DNA of 64,000 bases from Prorocentrum cordatum (Eukaryota > Sar > Dinophyceae > Prorocentrales > Prorocentraceae), in NCBI GenBank assembly GCA_963575745.1, contig CAUYUJ010003071.1:1-64000 (forward strand), given 5' to 3'. The translations under genes were made by a program, and so were the position numbers. The notes beneath the pieces were generated by a model. The model ran no database searches, had not been told where the DNA came from, and worked only from the letters and a program-made list of their open reading frames with translations. Shown piece after piece: positions 32,708 through 44,139 of the stretch. Each line of letters starts with the position of its first letter. Position 1 is the stretch's first letter.

Positions 32708-33049
32708 TTCCCCCGTCTGCGCAGGTGGCCGCCGGCCGCCGGCCGCAGCGGGGCCACCGCTGCCGAGGGTGCGAGGCGCTCGGGGGGCGGTTAACCCGCC
32801 GCGGCCTCCGCCGCGCGCGCGCTCGCCGGGGTCTCGTCGGGCGGCGGCTCGCGAAGGGCCGCCCGAGGCCGGCGGCGGTCCTCGGCGTCCTGGGGCCACA
32901 GAGAACTCCCTACATGGGAGTGTAGCTCTCTCATTCGCTTCTCATGGGTGGGGGGCGTGGGGCATGCGGAAGGGGGTGCGCCTCCGCCATACACATACAC
33001 GCACGGTTTACCCATCCTTCCTACCTCCTCCCCGAACTCCTCCTCCTTC

Positions 33050-33290
33050 CCGCTCACCTGCATGTACGCCTACTCCTCCCTCCTCCTCCTCCCCCGCCTC
33101 CCCCCTCCTCCTCCTCCTCATCATCTCCTCTCCCTCCTCCCGTCTTCCTCTCCTCTCCTCTCCTCCTCCTCCTCCTCCTCCTTTCTCCTCTGCTATCCCA
33201 CCTCCCTTCTTCCCGGTCCTTCCTATCCTCCTCTCCTCCTCCTCCTCCTCCTCCTCCTCCTCCTCCTCAACCTCCTCCTCCATCTTACCA
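33050..33290. repeat. (TCC)n microsatellite
   Basis: CTCCTCCTC tracts broken by CCTCTTCC words. The frames across it are Ser/Pro/Leu artefacts. Confidence 0.95.
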
Positions 33291-33359
33291 TCTTCCCCCC
33301 GCCCCCGCCGCCCTAACCCCCGCAACACACTTTGTCCCCCGGGGTGTGGAAGCTTTCTT

Positions 33360-33870
33360 CGGGGGCCTTGGTGGGGGGCTGTCTCGGTCTCCAGAGGCTC
33401 ATGCAAGATGGTCCAGCAGAACGCCCAGAGACAGCCCAGGTTGCCCAGGATGCTCCAGGATAACATCAGGACGGCCCCGAGAAATCACAGTATGCGAGAG
33501 TCGCAAGACGCGCCAAGACGGCCCAAGAGGTGCCCCCCAATGGACTTCACCTAGCCCCCACGGGCCCCAGGAGGCCCCCAGGATCACCCAGAGAAACCCC
33601 CAGAAAGCCCCCCGGGCAGCCCCAATGCACCACGCTGTCACTTGCCGAATGGGCGAGTGAAAATGTACGTTTCCCTATGGAATGGGACGATTTTTGCGTC
33701 TGGAGGACCTCTTTGGGGCGCCTCGTAATATTGTCTCAAACGTCTTGGGGACTTCTGGAGCCGTGTGGAGGCAGTCTTCGACGTTTTTGAGCGATCTCTC
33801 GTCGATTCGTAGCTCTCTTGGACCGTTCCGGGAACCTCTGGAACCTTTTTGGCCCGTTTTGGGGCCTCCT
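33360..33870. repeat. CTTGG/CCAAG-word repeat block
   Basis: CCAAGACGGCCCAAGAGG and CCCCAGG words up to about 33620, then GGACCTCTTTGGGGC and TCTTGGACCG words in the opposite sense. Related to the arrays at 6.1, 9.4 and 15.4 kb. Confidence 0.6.
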
Positions 33871-34330
33871 GAGGCTCCAAGCGTGCGGATGATGGAGTCC
33901 CCCCCCCCCCTCTCCAAAGCGGCCGGACCAGGCCCCCGGGGGAGGGGTTTGGGGAGGGGGAAGCATCTCACACGCCGTGACCCCAAAGGGTCGGCGGATT
34001 CCAAGGTAGTTTTCCTTTTCAACGTGGGCCCCTCGCCAGAATGGCCGGCCCCATTGCGATGGTTTTTCAAGGGGGGCGTTTCTTCCAGTGAACAAGCGGA
34101 GAGGAGAAGGAGGAGGAGGAGGAGGAGGAGGAGGAGGAGGACTAAGCGGACTTGTAGGGGCGTGTGCGGGGAGGGTTTGGGCCGGGAGGGTGTGTTGCAG
34201 CATCGCTTGTGCAGCGGTGGGTTTACCTCTGGCCCTCCTCTGGAGCGCGTCTGCGCATCGACTTGCGTTCGGCCCCGCAGCCGATTCAGCGCGATGCTAT
34301 CTGCTCCTCCTCGTCTCCTCCAGCCCGCCC

Positions 34331-34507
34331 AGCTGTTCACCGCCCACCAAACCACCCCAACCCAACCCGAAGGCCCCCATTTGCCCTCCATTTCCAGTTG
34401 GGGGGGGGTCGGGGAACGTTGAGAAAACACACATGAAGCCCGTACCCCCCCCAACCCGAAATTCGGGTCTTCGGGTTGGGTTGGGGTGGTTTGGTATAGG
34501 TAGTCAG
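34331..34507. mobile_element. MITE, CCACCCCAACCC family, copy 2 (intact reference)
   Basis: The ends CCACCAAACCACCCCAACCC and GGGTTGGGTTGGGGTGGTTT are inverted repeats, with TTCGGGTT inside. Total about 177 bp, no coding capacity. Copy 1 (17868-18160) has a T/A insertion; copy 3 (41355-41536) is diverged. Confidence 0.85.
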
Positions 34508-34859
34508 ATGTTGCCCGGTGAGCAGGCGGGGCCGGAGGATCGCGCCGCATACAGGCTTCCCTAGGAGCCGCCCCGCCCTGCCGTTCGAGCTCCGACGCCG
34601 CGAGAAAAAAATACGACTTCCCCTCCACCTCCATCTTCCATACCTTCCGACCTCTGCGGAAGGCGCTGACGGTGATGCATTGAAACTATTGAATGCCTCA
34701 GGAAACGCAAGAAAACTCAGCGTTTCACGAAGCGCAAGAGTGTGGAAGGTCAGCACGGAAGGTCTGGAAGAATGAGGGCGAGGGTCGTGGAAATGTTCGT
34801 TACCGGTTTGAAACAGATCCCTATCCTTTGCGGGCCCCGGAAGCGGCAGGGCCGTTTTT

Positions 34860-35060
34860 CACCGTTTCCAGAAAAATGTCCCTTGAACATGGAAACGGCA
34901 AAAAAAACGGCGACCGGAAACGGAAACAAAAGCGGCTCCAGGATAGGAACCGGAGCCGCAACCGGTCAAAAAACGGCGACGGAATTGGTAACAAAAACGG
35001 CGTTGGAACCTGCAAAAAAACGGCAAAACGGAACCGGTAAAAAAACGGCCCTGTTGTTTC
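34860..35060. repeat. AAAAACGGC degenerate repeat
   Basis: Variants of GGCAAAAAAACGG, GGAAACGGAAAC and AACCGGTAAAAAAACGG follow one another over about 200 bp. It is A-rich against the GC-rich background. Non-coding. Confidence 0.65.
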
Positions 35061-35299
35061 CAGAGCCGATCTTAAGGATTCCCTCAGTTTCTCAGGGCCT
35101 GTCCCTAAGATTGTCCTCGCTTTTTGCTCGCCCATCTTAGGGATCGGGATCAGTTCGAGGCTGGTTAGTTCGGCCAGAGCCCTGGACCCCATCATCCTGC
35201 ACCGTGAAGACCTTCAGGGCTGGATCGGTCCGTGAGGGCAGGGGCGCCCGGAAAACGCGAAACACCGCGGGGGCGGGGGCGAGGGCAGGAAGGCCGAGG

Positions 35300-35595
35300 A
35301 CCGAGGAGAGGGAGGAGGGGGAGGAGGAGGAGGAGGAGGAGGAGGAGGAGCAGGAGGAGGAGGAGGAGGAGGAGGAGGCCCTCGAGCATGACGATGAGGG
35401 GGGCGGAGGTGATGAGAGGAGAGAGGGAGGAGGCGGAGGAGGTGAGGAGGAGGAGGCGAGAAGGCGGAGGAGGCGGAGGAGGAGGAGGAGAGGAGGAAAG
35501 AGGGGGAGGAGGAGGAGGAGGAGGACCGAGGAGGAGAAGGAGGAGGACCGAGGAGGAGGAGGAGGAGGAGGAGGAGGAGGAGGAGGAGGAGTCGC
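35300..35595. repeat. (GGA)n microsatellite
   Basis: GGAGGAGGAG tracts with GAGG and GGCGGAGG variants. It is followed by a GC-rich segment (35600-35755) up to a truncated MITE. Confidence 0.95.
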
Positions 35596-35755
35596 CTGCT
35601 GCGAAGTGCACGGCGCCAGGATGGCTCGTGGCCCCCCCGACCCGCCGCGGGCAGGCCCGCCCAGCCGGCGGGGGGCGCGCTGGAGGGCGAGGCGCTGGAG
35701 CGCGCCGGCCGGGCCGCCCGAGGCGAGGGCAGGGCCGGAAACTGGATCACAGACA

Positions 35756-35905
35756 TACAGTCGGGGCCCTGAAGAAGGAGCCCTTTTCGTTGGGGAGGGG
35801 CTCCGCGTTCCTTAAGTGTTTCACAGCTTGCCTCAGGCTTTCCTTATGTTTTCTGCAGGAAATCGAAGATTAACTTATGGAAAACAAGGGGCCTCGTTCC
35901 TGTAC
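35756..35905 (+). mobile_element. MITE, CAGTCGGGG family, copy 2 (3' truncated)
   Basis: Starts TACAGTCGGGGCCCTGAAG and follows copy 1 through GTTTCACAGCTTGCCTCAGG and GGGGCCTCGTTCC. It then breaks off at about 35900, without the AACGCCCCGACTGTA end. Confidence 0.85.
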
Positions 35906-36169
35906 GTCGGGAGCCTTGAGACGGGGGTCAATGGAATGAAGGCGGCGGAAGGAAATGAAGGCGGCGGCGGAAGGAAATGAAAAGGGAGTGCAAAAGGCGG
36001 CGGAAGGAAATGAAAAGGGGGCGGATCCATGGGCACGGGCGGAAGCCAGCTGCAGTAAGATGTGCGCCACCCCGAAGGTGAACGTTTCCGTTGTCAGGGT
36101 TTCTGAAGCGAGCTCAGATTTGGATCGGGGATTAAGAGACGGGGATCAAGTCAAACGGAGGTCAGCCAG

Positions 36170-36302
36170 AGCGCCGGATCTTGCAGGATCCTGCAGGGCC
36201 AGGGTCGCGTTGACCCTGGCTTGGGTGCAGGATCCTGCAGGATCTTGCAGGATCTGTCGCGTTGGTGCAGGATCTTGCAGGATCTGGCAGGATTCTGCAA
36301 GG
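36170..36302 (+). repeat. GGATCTTGCA ~10-bp tandem repeat
   Basis: About ten variants of GCAGGATCTT/CCTGCAGGATC over 130 bp, including an internal inverted GGGTCGCGTTGACCC. Confidence 0.85.
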
Positions 36303-36758
36303 GCTGACTTACCCGGGTCTGGATTGACCCGGTTCAGAAGATCCCCGAATACGGTGGGGACGTTGGTTGAGGAACGTGCTTGAGGCGATCGCAAACATCG
36401 ATAAAGGGGGCATGTATTAGCGACGGGCCCCGTTTCCATGGGAAGCCGCGGATTTCCGCCACCGAGCGACGCGGCACCGGCCGCATGTTGGAGAGGGCAC
36501 CTCCCCCGATCCACGGATTTGGCGACCGCGCGCCAAATCCATGGATCGTTAATCCATGTTTGCGCGCCCCCGAGTGCTCGGGAGGCTTCAGACCCTGGAG
36601 GGTTCGTTATCTGATGAGGGTGGCGGTAATCGGAGGTGAGGGGGTGAGATCGAAGTGGAACGGAGAGCCCCCTACCGGGAAATCGGTTTCGGTTTCGTGT
36701 TCGTGCGTGCCGTGCGTGCGGGCGAGGTGAAGCTGCGTGGGCGGGCGAGAAGAAAGTC

Positions 36759-37000
36759 TCCTCCGGCTGAGGCGCGGCTGGACCAAATGATTCCTGACCG
36801 GGGGCCGGTGGCGCGCGGTGTCCCGCCGGTGTCCCGCCTCCGGCTGAGGCTCGGCTGGACCAACTGATTCCTGACCGGGGGCCGGTGGCGCGCGGTGTCC
36901 CGCCGGTGTCCCGCCTCCGGCTGAGGCGCGGCCGGACTAAATAATTCCTGACCGGGGGCCGGTGGCGCGCGGTGTCCCGCCGGTGTCCCGCCCGTGTCCC
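36759..37000 (+). repeat. ~78-bp tandem repeat, three copies
   Basis: The unit begins CCTCCGGCTGAGGCGCGGC, then TTCCTGACCGGGGGCCGGTG, then GCGCGGTGTCCCGCCGGTG. The copies begin near 36759, 36836 and 36914 and are nearly identical. Confidence 0.9.
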
Positions 37001-37009
37001 GCCGGTGTC

Positions 37010-37011
37010 CC

Positions 37012-37072
<61 letters not shown>

Positions 37073-37389
37073 GTGATGGTGATGGTGATGGTGATGGTGA
37101 TGGTCCCGATGATGATGATGATGGTGATGATGATGATGGTGTTGACGACCTTGATGTTTATGATGATAATGATGATGGTGTCCCGATGATGATGATGATG
37201 ATGACGATGATGATGATGATGATGATGATGGTGATGGTGATGGTGCTGCTGATGATGATGGTGCCCCGATGATGATGAGGATAATGATGTTGATGATCAT
37301 GATGATGTTGATGATGATATGATGAGATGATGATGCAGATGATGGTGATGATGATGATGATGATGGTGTCCCGATGATGATGGTGTCCC

Positions 37390-37441
<52 letters not shown>

Positions 37442-37797
37442 TTTATGATGATGATGATGCCGATGATGGTGTCCCCAAGATGACGATGATGTTGATGATG
37501 AGGACGATGGTGAGGTGATGATGATGATTGTGAGGATGGTGGCCCGATGGTGGTGATAATGATGATGTCGATGCTGATGATGATGATGGTTCCCGATGAT
37601 GCTGTTGATGATGGTGATGATGAGGCTGGTGACGATGATGATGGTGTCCCGATGATGATGATGATGTTGATGATGATGATGTTGCTGATGATGATGCGGG
37701 TGTCCCGATGATGATTTTGATGATGGTACTCATGATGTTGATGGGGTGATGGTGATGATGATGATTCGCCCGTTTGGGTGATGGATGATGGTGTCCC

Positions 37798-37888
<91 letters not shown>

Positions 37889-37990
37889 CTGCTGCTGCTG
37901 ATGATGATGATGATGGTACCGATGGTGGTGTCTCGATGATGATGATGGTGGTGATGATGAGGATGATGATGATGATGGTGATGAGGTGAG
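37010..37990. repeat. (GAT)n microsatellite, about 1 kb
   Basis: GATGATGATG tracts punctuated by GGTGTCCCGATGATG inserts, apparently carried over from the tail of the preceding 78-bp unit. It ends in GATCGATCGAGTGAG words (37985-38055) like those of the 12.7-13.6 kb satellite. Confidence 0.97.
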
Positions 37991-38403
37991 ATCGATCGAG
38001 TGAGATCGATCGAGCGAGACCGATAGTGAGATCGATCGTGGGATCGATCGAGTGAGACGTTGGTTACTCCCCCTCCCCGAACCTCCTTATCACCCGAAGG
38101 GTGGTCGTATAGGTATCCACTGCCAATCCGCGATTGGAGTTCCACTGGCTTCCAGGATCTGGACTCCTCATCCAAAGCTTGCTTCTCCAATGCCCCCACG
38201 GTACCCAGTGGCGAGCTGCTGTTCTTTCCTAGGGCCTTTTGTTCAGGGTGGAGGGCGACGTCGGCGAGGCGTGGTGTATGCTTTTTTCCCCGTTCCCCCG
38301 GGGGAACACCGAAAAATGTATACACCTCGTTAAAGACTCCACGATTTCTGCTGTCCTTCTCGACTCGCGCTGGAGCAGCCGCGAGTTGCTCCAATTTTCC
38401 CTG

Positions 38404-38696
38404 CTGGGATGACCGTGGGGGTCCCTAAGTGGATAGGGGGGTTACAGGTGGATGCCAAGGTGGGTTATATTTGGCCCAAACTGGTTCATAAGTGGGTTAC
38501 AAATGCCCTAAGTAGCTTAGGAGGGATCGATAACTCGGCTAAGTGGGCGGAGCCCACCTAGCCCAGATCGCTAACCCGCTAAGCTACCTAGGGCACTTGT
38601 TACCCACATATAAGCCAGGTTGGGCCAGAGATAACTCACCTTGACATCCACTTGTAACCCGCCATATCCACTTAGGAACCCCCACGGTCATCCCAG
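38404..38696. mobile_element. Palindromic CTGGGATGACC element, full copy A (293 bp)
   Basis: Reads CTGGGATGACCGTGGGGG at the left and CCCCCACGGTCATCCCAG at the right. The complement symmetry continues inward (GTTACAGGTGGATGCCAAGG; AAGTGGGTTACAAATGCCCT; AAGTAGCTTAGG) to a centre near 38550. The whole element is therefore a near-perfect hairpin with ~145-bp arms. TG on both sides is a possible 2-bp duplication. Non-coding. Confidence 0.92.
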
Positions 38697-38911
38697 TGGA
38701 GATCCCTGAATTTATTTGTATCTACCCAGATTGATTGTGATGTCCTTGGATTTGTTTGGAGTTTCCTAGATTTGTCTGCGTTTACCTGGATGTGCCTGGC
38801 TCGATCCCCACAAGTCGGTTGGCGAAAAGTCGACACGCCCTCAGGGAACACCAGGACCCGTATACACCAGGATCCGCTTCCCTGTGCGAACGTCAGTGCG
38901 GGGGCGTAAAA

Positions 38912-38914
<3 letters not shown>

Positions 38915-38961
<47 letters not shown>

Positions 38962-38986
38962 GCAACAGCAACAGCAACAGCAACAA

Positions 38987-39057
<71 letters not shown>

Positions 39058-39076
39058 GCAACAGCAACAGCAACAA

Positions 39077-39119
<43 letters not shown>

Positions 39120-39175
39120 AACAACAACAGCAACAACGACAACAACAACAACAACAACAACAGCAACAACATAAA
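38915..39175. repeat. (AAC)n microsatellite with CAACGA and CAACAG sub-blocks
   Basis: CAACAACAAC, CAACAGCAACAG and CGACAACGACAAC blocks recur in the same order twice. Encodes Gln-, Thr- or Asn-rich artefacts. Confidence 0.97.
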
Positions 39176-39335
39176 CAAAAACACGGCGGTGCGGGGCCGC
39201 TGGAGGGCGCCAGCGAAGCCGCCCGAGGCGAGGGCAGAGGCCAAGCGTTGGCGCTGTAAAGGATGTGCTAAGATCTAGCTGTGCTCTGCACGAAGAGGTC
39301 TTGGAGCACTTCTGGGTGGGGCTGCCCCGTTTTCA

Positions 39336-39800
39336 CACGTCGGTCTTGATGTTCTAAGAACATGTTCCCCAATCAGTGCTTGCACTGAAGGGCTCCTAGC
39401 GGAGGTTGAAAGACTTGGCGAAAGTTTCCCGCCTGTTTTGGTGGCAGGCTGGGTTCCCGGGTTCTGGGTTCTGGGTTCACGGATTCCCAGTTATTGGTTC
39501 CAGGGCGATTTCGGTGGGTTCTGGGTTCCTGGGCTCCGGGGTTCCTGGTCGATCTCCTCAGCAAAAACCATCCACTGATTCGGTATTTTTCTCTGGTGTG
39601 ATGTTTTTGTTATCGAAACAGTCTTGCTGCAACACATCGAGCTCGATGCTCTAAGAAAAGTACTGTTGTGCTCTTAAAGATGTACGCAAACACCTTTTTG
39701 GGTTCTCAGAGCTTGATGTTCGAAGAGCTTTTTTTGGTTATCGGAGCGTTCGTGCTGTAACACGTCGGGCTTGATGCTCTGAGAGCATGTATGCTGTGAG
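39336..39800. repeat. Three ~30-bp units plus GGGTTCTGG tract
   Basis: ACACGTCGGTCTTGATGTTC, ACACATCGAGCTCGATGCTC and ACACGTCGGGCTTGATGCTC begin near 39338, 39632 and 39761, each followed by TAAGA or TGAGAGCATG. Between the first two is a GGGTTCTGGGTTC repeat (39455-39550). Non-coding. Confidence 0.6.
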
Positions 39801-39894
39801 TCTTCCTATATCAAGCAGACGTTCATTTCTCCTTGAATGTGGTGACGTTTACCCGGCCGGCCAATTTACAGCCCTGCCGCTAGCGAGTCATATG

Positions 39895-40345
39895 TTGGCG
39901 CGGTTATAGCCCCCCTGAGGGGAAGCGGATCTGACGCTCCATCGGACTTGTCTGGCCCCTGGGCGGGCATCGGGTGCTGGGTTCGCTGGGGGGGTAAACA
40001 AAAACAAAAGACAAGCATTCAGAGCCCCGAATCATCAGGGGTAACTCGGGTCAGGGCATCCAGAGCCCCGAATCATCAGGGGTAACTCGGGTCAGGGCTA
40101 ACTCGGGTTCCTTTTTCGGGAGTACAAGCCCGAGTTACCCCGGACCCGAGTTACCCCGGATAGCTCGGGCGCCCAACGCCTTCCTGGGCACTGAGAGCAC
40201 GTCGTGGCAGGCCTCTCGGAATGCTGTGGCGGTAATAGCCCCCTTCAGGGGAAGCGGATCTGACGCTCCATCGGACTTGCCTGCCCCCTGGGCGGGCATC
40301 GGGTGCTGGGTTCGCTGGGGAGGTAAACAAAAATTATCCCAGTGC
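39895..40345 (+). repeat. ~120-bp direct duplication with nested 40-bp repeats
   Basis: GCGGATCTGACGCTCCATCG through GGGTGCTGGGTTCGCTGGGG occurs at about 39897-40000 and 40223-40330. Between them, GAATCATCAGGGGTAACTCG occurs twice (near 40030 and 40070), followed by inverted versions (CCGAGTTACCCC). A further block, GGCACGTCGTGGCAGGCCTC-like, is shared by 40195 and 40725. Confidence 0.85.
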
Positions 40346-40397
40346 GACCCTACCTAGGAGTTGGAACCCCTAGGAAAGCAGCATTAGTAGTGACAGT

Positions 40398-40575
40398 AAC
40401 GCTAAGCTACAGCTAAGCTAAAGCTAAGCTAAAGCTAAGCTAAACGCTAAGCGAAAAGCTAAGCGAAACGCTAAGCTAAAGCTAAGCTACAGCTAAGCTA
40501 CAGCTAAGCTAAAGCTAAGCTAAAGCTATGCTAAAGCTAAGCTAAAGCTAAAGCTAAAGCTAAAGCTAAAGCTCC
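40398..40575. repeat. GCTAAGCTAAA tandem repeat
   Basis: About 20 variants of AGCTAAAGCTAAGC, period 6 to 12, self-complementary AGCT in each unit. Confidence 0.93.
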
Positions 40576-41354
40576 CAGGGGACTGGGGGGAACCGCTCCC
40601 AGGGGACTGGGGGAACCGCCCGGGGCGCTTACCACCGCCCGGCCCCTTGAAGCTGAGAGGGTAAGAACCCTTCTAGGCAGAGCCTGGGTAGGGAACAAAA
40701 GACAAGCATTCCTGGGCACCGAGGGCACGTCGTGGCAGGCCTCTCGGAGTGCCGGGGCGGCCGGCCCCTGCTCCAAGAGGCGAGGGCCGCGGGCGCCTGG
40801 GGCGCCTGCTGGCCGGCGCGGCCGCCGGCCGGGTGCCGGCCGCGGAGCTGCCGGCGGTCGGCCGCCGCCCGGGGCAGAGCCCCGTCGCGCAGGGAGGGAG
40901 CACGACCCCAGAGATCCAAAGTATTGCAAACATGAAGACGGAGGTTTGTCGCAGATTTCGGCCCCCAGGGGCCCTCGCCGGGCCTCGGGACCGTCAAAAA
41001 ACGACTCAGGATGACAAGCCGGTCCTGGGGAATGGGCCGAGACTTCGGGGGACCCCGTATTGAAAAAATCACGACGTCGGATCTCTGGGACTCAGGGCTC
41101 GCTTCGAGTCCTCCGATTCGATTCGATTAGAATTCGGTGGCTTCCGATGCCGATTCGATTCGACTTCGGATTCCGATCTGGACTCCGATTCCTTACTGGA
41201 GGCATACTAGCCTGTCGATTTCCGCCGATTCGACTTCTCTCGACTCGGCTGCCGCTTTCCGCCGATCCGATTCATTTCGACCGCCGATCCGACTTATCGA
41301 TTCGATTCTGGGCTCTCCTGGTACAGGTCTCGCTAGTTCGGAGCTCCCGGGGGC

Positions 41355-41536
41355 CCTCACCATCACCGCCCAGCAAGCCCTCCCAGCCCAAGCCGAAGGC
41401 CTCGGTCTGCCCTCCATGTCCAGTCGGGGGGCGGGGTCGGGGAACATTGAAGACACCCGTGTGGAAGCCGCACCCCTCCCCCAAGCCGAAGTTCGGCTCT
41501 TCGGGTTAGGTTGGGGTGGTCTGGCAGGTAGTCAAC
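41355..41536. mobile_element. MITE, CCACCCCAACCC family, copy 3 (diverged)
   Basis: GCCCTCCATGTCCAGTCGGG, GGGGAACATTGA, CACCCGTGTGGAAGCCG and TTCGGGTTAGGTTGGGGTGG follow the order of copies 1 and 2, with many substitutions in the left arm. Confidence 0.75.
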
Positions 41537-42014
41537 TATCTGGACGCCCGAAATGAAGACAGAAAGAATGGGTACGATGCCCAACAGCAGTTCTTGTCCA
41601 TTCTGAACAGGACTCGCTGTCCGCGCCGCCGCGGCCTGTGTCCATTCGAGACAGGAGGCCGCCCGCCCAACAGCGGCCGCTGTTGGTTTGGAACAACACT
41701 TCTTGTTGGGCATTGTACCCATTCTTTCCGTACCCATTTCGGGCGTCCAAAAATTAGGCCTCGGGACCGTCAACAAAAAGATTCGGGGTGTAAAGCTGGT
41801 CCTGGAAGATGTCGACGCTGCGACGTGATCACGACGGTTTCCCTGGGGCCCTGGCGTCGCATGCTCTTTGCCGCCTGCCTTCCCTCCTTCCTTTCCCCGA
41901 GCCTTCTGGGGGCATGCGGCGCCCGATGTGATAGCGCCGCCGCCAGGCCGCTTGCTGCTCGAGGGCGTGTAGGTTCACGTGGTGATGCGCGGGACTGGAT
42001 TTAGCTTTGAGGAC

Positions 42015-42345
42015 CTGTTGCTTCCTCCTCCTCCTCCTCCTCCTCCTCCTCCTCCTCCTCCTCCTCCTCTCACCAAGAGAGCAAAGCCCGTGCTATCCCG
42101 TTTAGTGACAATGATGCTCGTTCGCTCGCTCGCGCGGCACTTCAAGCTGTCGAAATGCCCCTCAGTGGTCAGCGCCGAAGGTGGCCCCGCCCCCAGAGGC
42201 GGTAGGTGGGGAAGACACGCGGCCCCCCAGACGCTCCAACCTCCTCCTCCTCCTCCTCCTCCTTCTCGTCCTCCTCCTCCTCCTCCGTCTCCTCGTCTGC
42301 CTCCTCCGTCTCCTCTGCCTCCTCCTCCTCAACCTTCTCCTTATC
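42015..42345. repeat. Two (TCC)n microsatellite tracts
   Basis: CTCCTCCTCC at 42020-42070 and CTCCTCCTCCTTCTCGTC-like at 42240-42340, with unique sequence between them. No gene is recognised in 41540-43280. Confidence 0.93.
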
Positions 42346-43289
42346 CCCCTCTCGCGGATCTGCAGCCTGGCCTGCGATGCTGGCGTCACAGTTGTGTCGC
42401 ACCGGGCGACTTGGCCCCGCTTCGGGCCACGGGACGCTCACGGATCGGTTCGACTCGAAAAGAGTTGCAGAGAGGTGGGTTCCAGGGCTTTGGTCGAGTT
42501 GTTCTACGACCTTACCAATTTTCCGTGACGTCGGATCTCAGGGCTATGGGTCCCCCCTCTCCACCCCAGGCCCCCTCGCAGATGTTCGGCCTCTGGGGTC
42601 GAGACCTCCCTGCGTGGGCTGCGCGACAAACCATGCCACTAGGGATCTCCCCTCTCTCTCCTGGGGAGGGAGGGAGGGAGGGATGTCCAGTTTTTCCGCC
42701 ATCACATAATGAGAAAGCCAGGCTGAATTTACCACTTCGCTGGAGATCCCCTCGAGATAATCTCGCCGAGTCCTGGAGATCGGTGACGTGCACGGCTCGC
42801 GAAGGCCCCTGAGCTGGGCCTGACTGAGACGTGAACGTGCCCGCTGCGAGCGCCCGTCGGCGTCGATTGCATGTGGGGGGCGCGCACGCGTTGCCTCAGC
42901 AGCAGAGAAAATCCCACATGCATCAGCGATTCTGCAGTACACCCTCCTGTCCCCAGCCCCGTCCTTACAAGTCCCTACAAGCCTCTCTTTTCACTACAAG
43001 AAGTGCCCCCTTGAAGAGCAGCACGATGTGGGCCTGCTACTTGGGCGACGGGTGCGTTTTGAAAAGGACCTGACTGCTGTGCATCCTGTTGTCGCGTACG
43101 GTACTCAGAAAGATGAGTATCGATGCTAGCCCAGTTCAGGGAGGCGTCCAGCAATACACGCCTGTCACGGAAGGACCGGCCCTCGCCCACCCGTGCGGAT
43201 GTCGCACAAGTCTGCGTCTGTTTCATGAGCTTCGGGGAAGCATCTAGCGCGAGGTCCATTTGGAGCATGAGCCGTCATCGATTCGTGCA

Positions 43290-43345
43290 GTGATATACAT
43301 ATATATATACATATATACATATATGTATATATATATATATGCATG
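43290..43345. repeat. ATATAC/TATATG microsatellite
   Basis: Alternating ATATATAC words, about 55 bp. Confidence 0.93.
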
Positions 43346-43419
43346 TCCAATTCGTGGCCCCCTAAGCTCGAGCGAGAAACCCACGCTGAACAAGATCCGC
43401 CGTCTGTCCTGCCTATCTG

Positions 43420-43838
43420 CTGCAAGGTGTTAGACGAGTGTGCGCGGCGCTGCGGCGAGAACCCTATCTTGAACAGGATGTGCTATCCATCCGTGAAGTT
43501 GCCGCAACAGTGTCGGACGAGTGTGCGCAGCGCGGAGGCGAGAGCCCCACCTTGACAACGAATCGTGATCCGTCCTTGCTGCTGCCGCAAACTGTCAAGG
43601 CGACTGTGCGCGGCGTGGAAATGAAGGCGAGAGCCCCACTTTGAAGAAGAGCCGCCCTCCACACCGTTAGCTGCTGCAAGCTCTTGAAAGGAATTCGCGC
43701 GGCGCTACGACTAAAAAACACATGCTGAAGACCACCTGTGCTTCATCCTTGCAACTTTTGCAGGCATTACAGACGAATTCGCGCGGAACCTAGGCGAGAG
43801 TCCAGATTCACTAAACACAAACACGCACACACAGACAC

Positions 43839-43899
<61 letters not shown>

Positions 43900-44115
43900 T
43901 ATACATACACATACGCATACGCATACGCATACACATACACATACACATACACATATACGCACACTCCATCCCGAAATCAGATGCTAAGTGTGCAAACGAA
44001 TACGCGTAGCGCTGAGGCGAGAGGTCTTATTTGAAAACTACCCCCTTTACCTTCTTGTAGCTGCTGCGAATCTCAAGGAACGGTCTGGCCCAGCCTACCG
44101 AAACGCTCGGGGCCC
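43420..44115 (+). repeat. ~84-bp degenerate satellite, about six units, with embedded ACACAT microsatellite
   Basis: Each unit shows GCTGCTGCAA, then GACGAGTGTGCGCGGCGCTG, then GGCGAGAGCCCC, about 80-90 bp apart (near 43420, 43500, 43580, 43670, 43760 and after 43985). The fifth unit is split by (ACACAT)n at about 43825-43965. Confidence 0.75.
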
Positions 44116-44139
44116 GCCAGAGGGAGGACTTGTTCACGA

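Noticed and set aside
32699-32925. Arg/Gly/Ala-rich frames on both strands
   Set aside because: GC-rich composition alone opens them; no conserved residues.
37010-38394. Minus-strand His/Ile-rich frame of over 350 codons
   Set aside because: Microsatellite translation, apart from its non-repetitive start, which has no motif.
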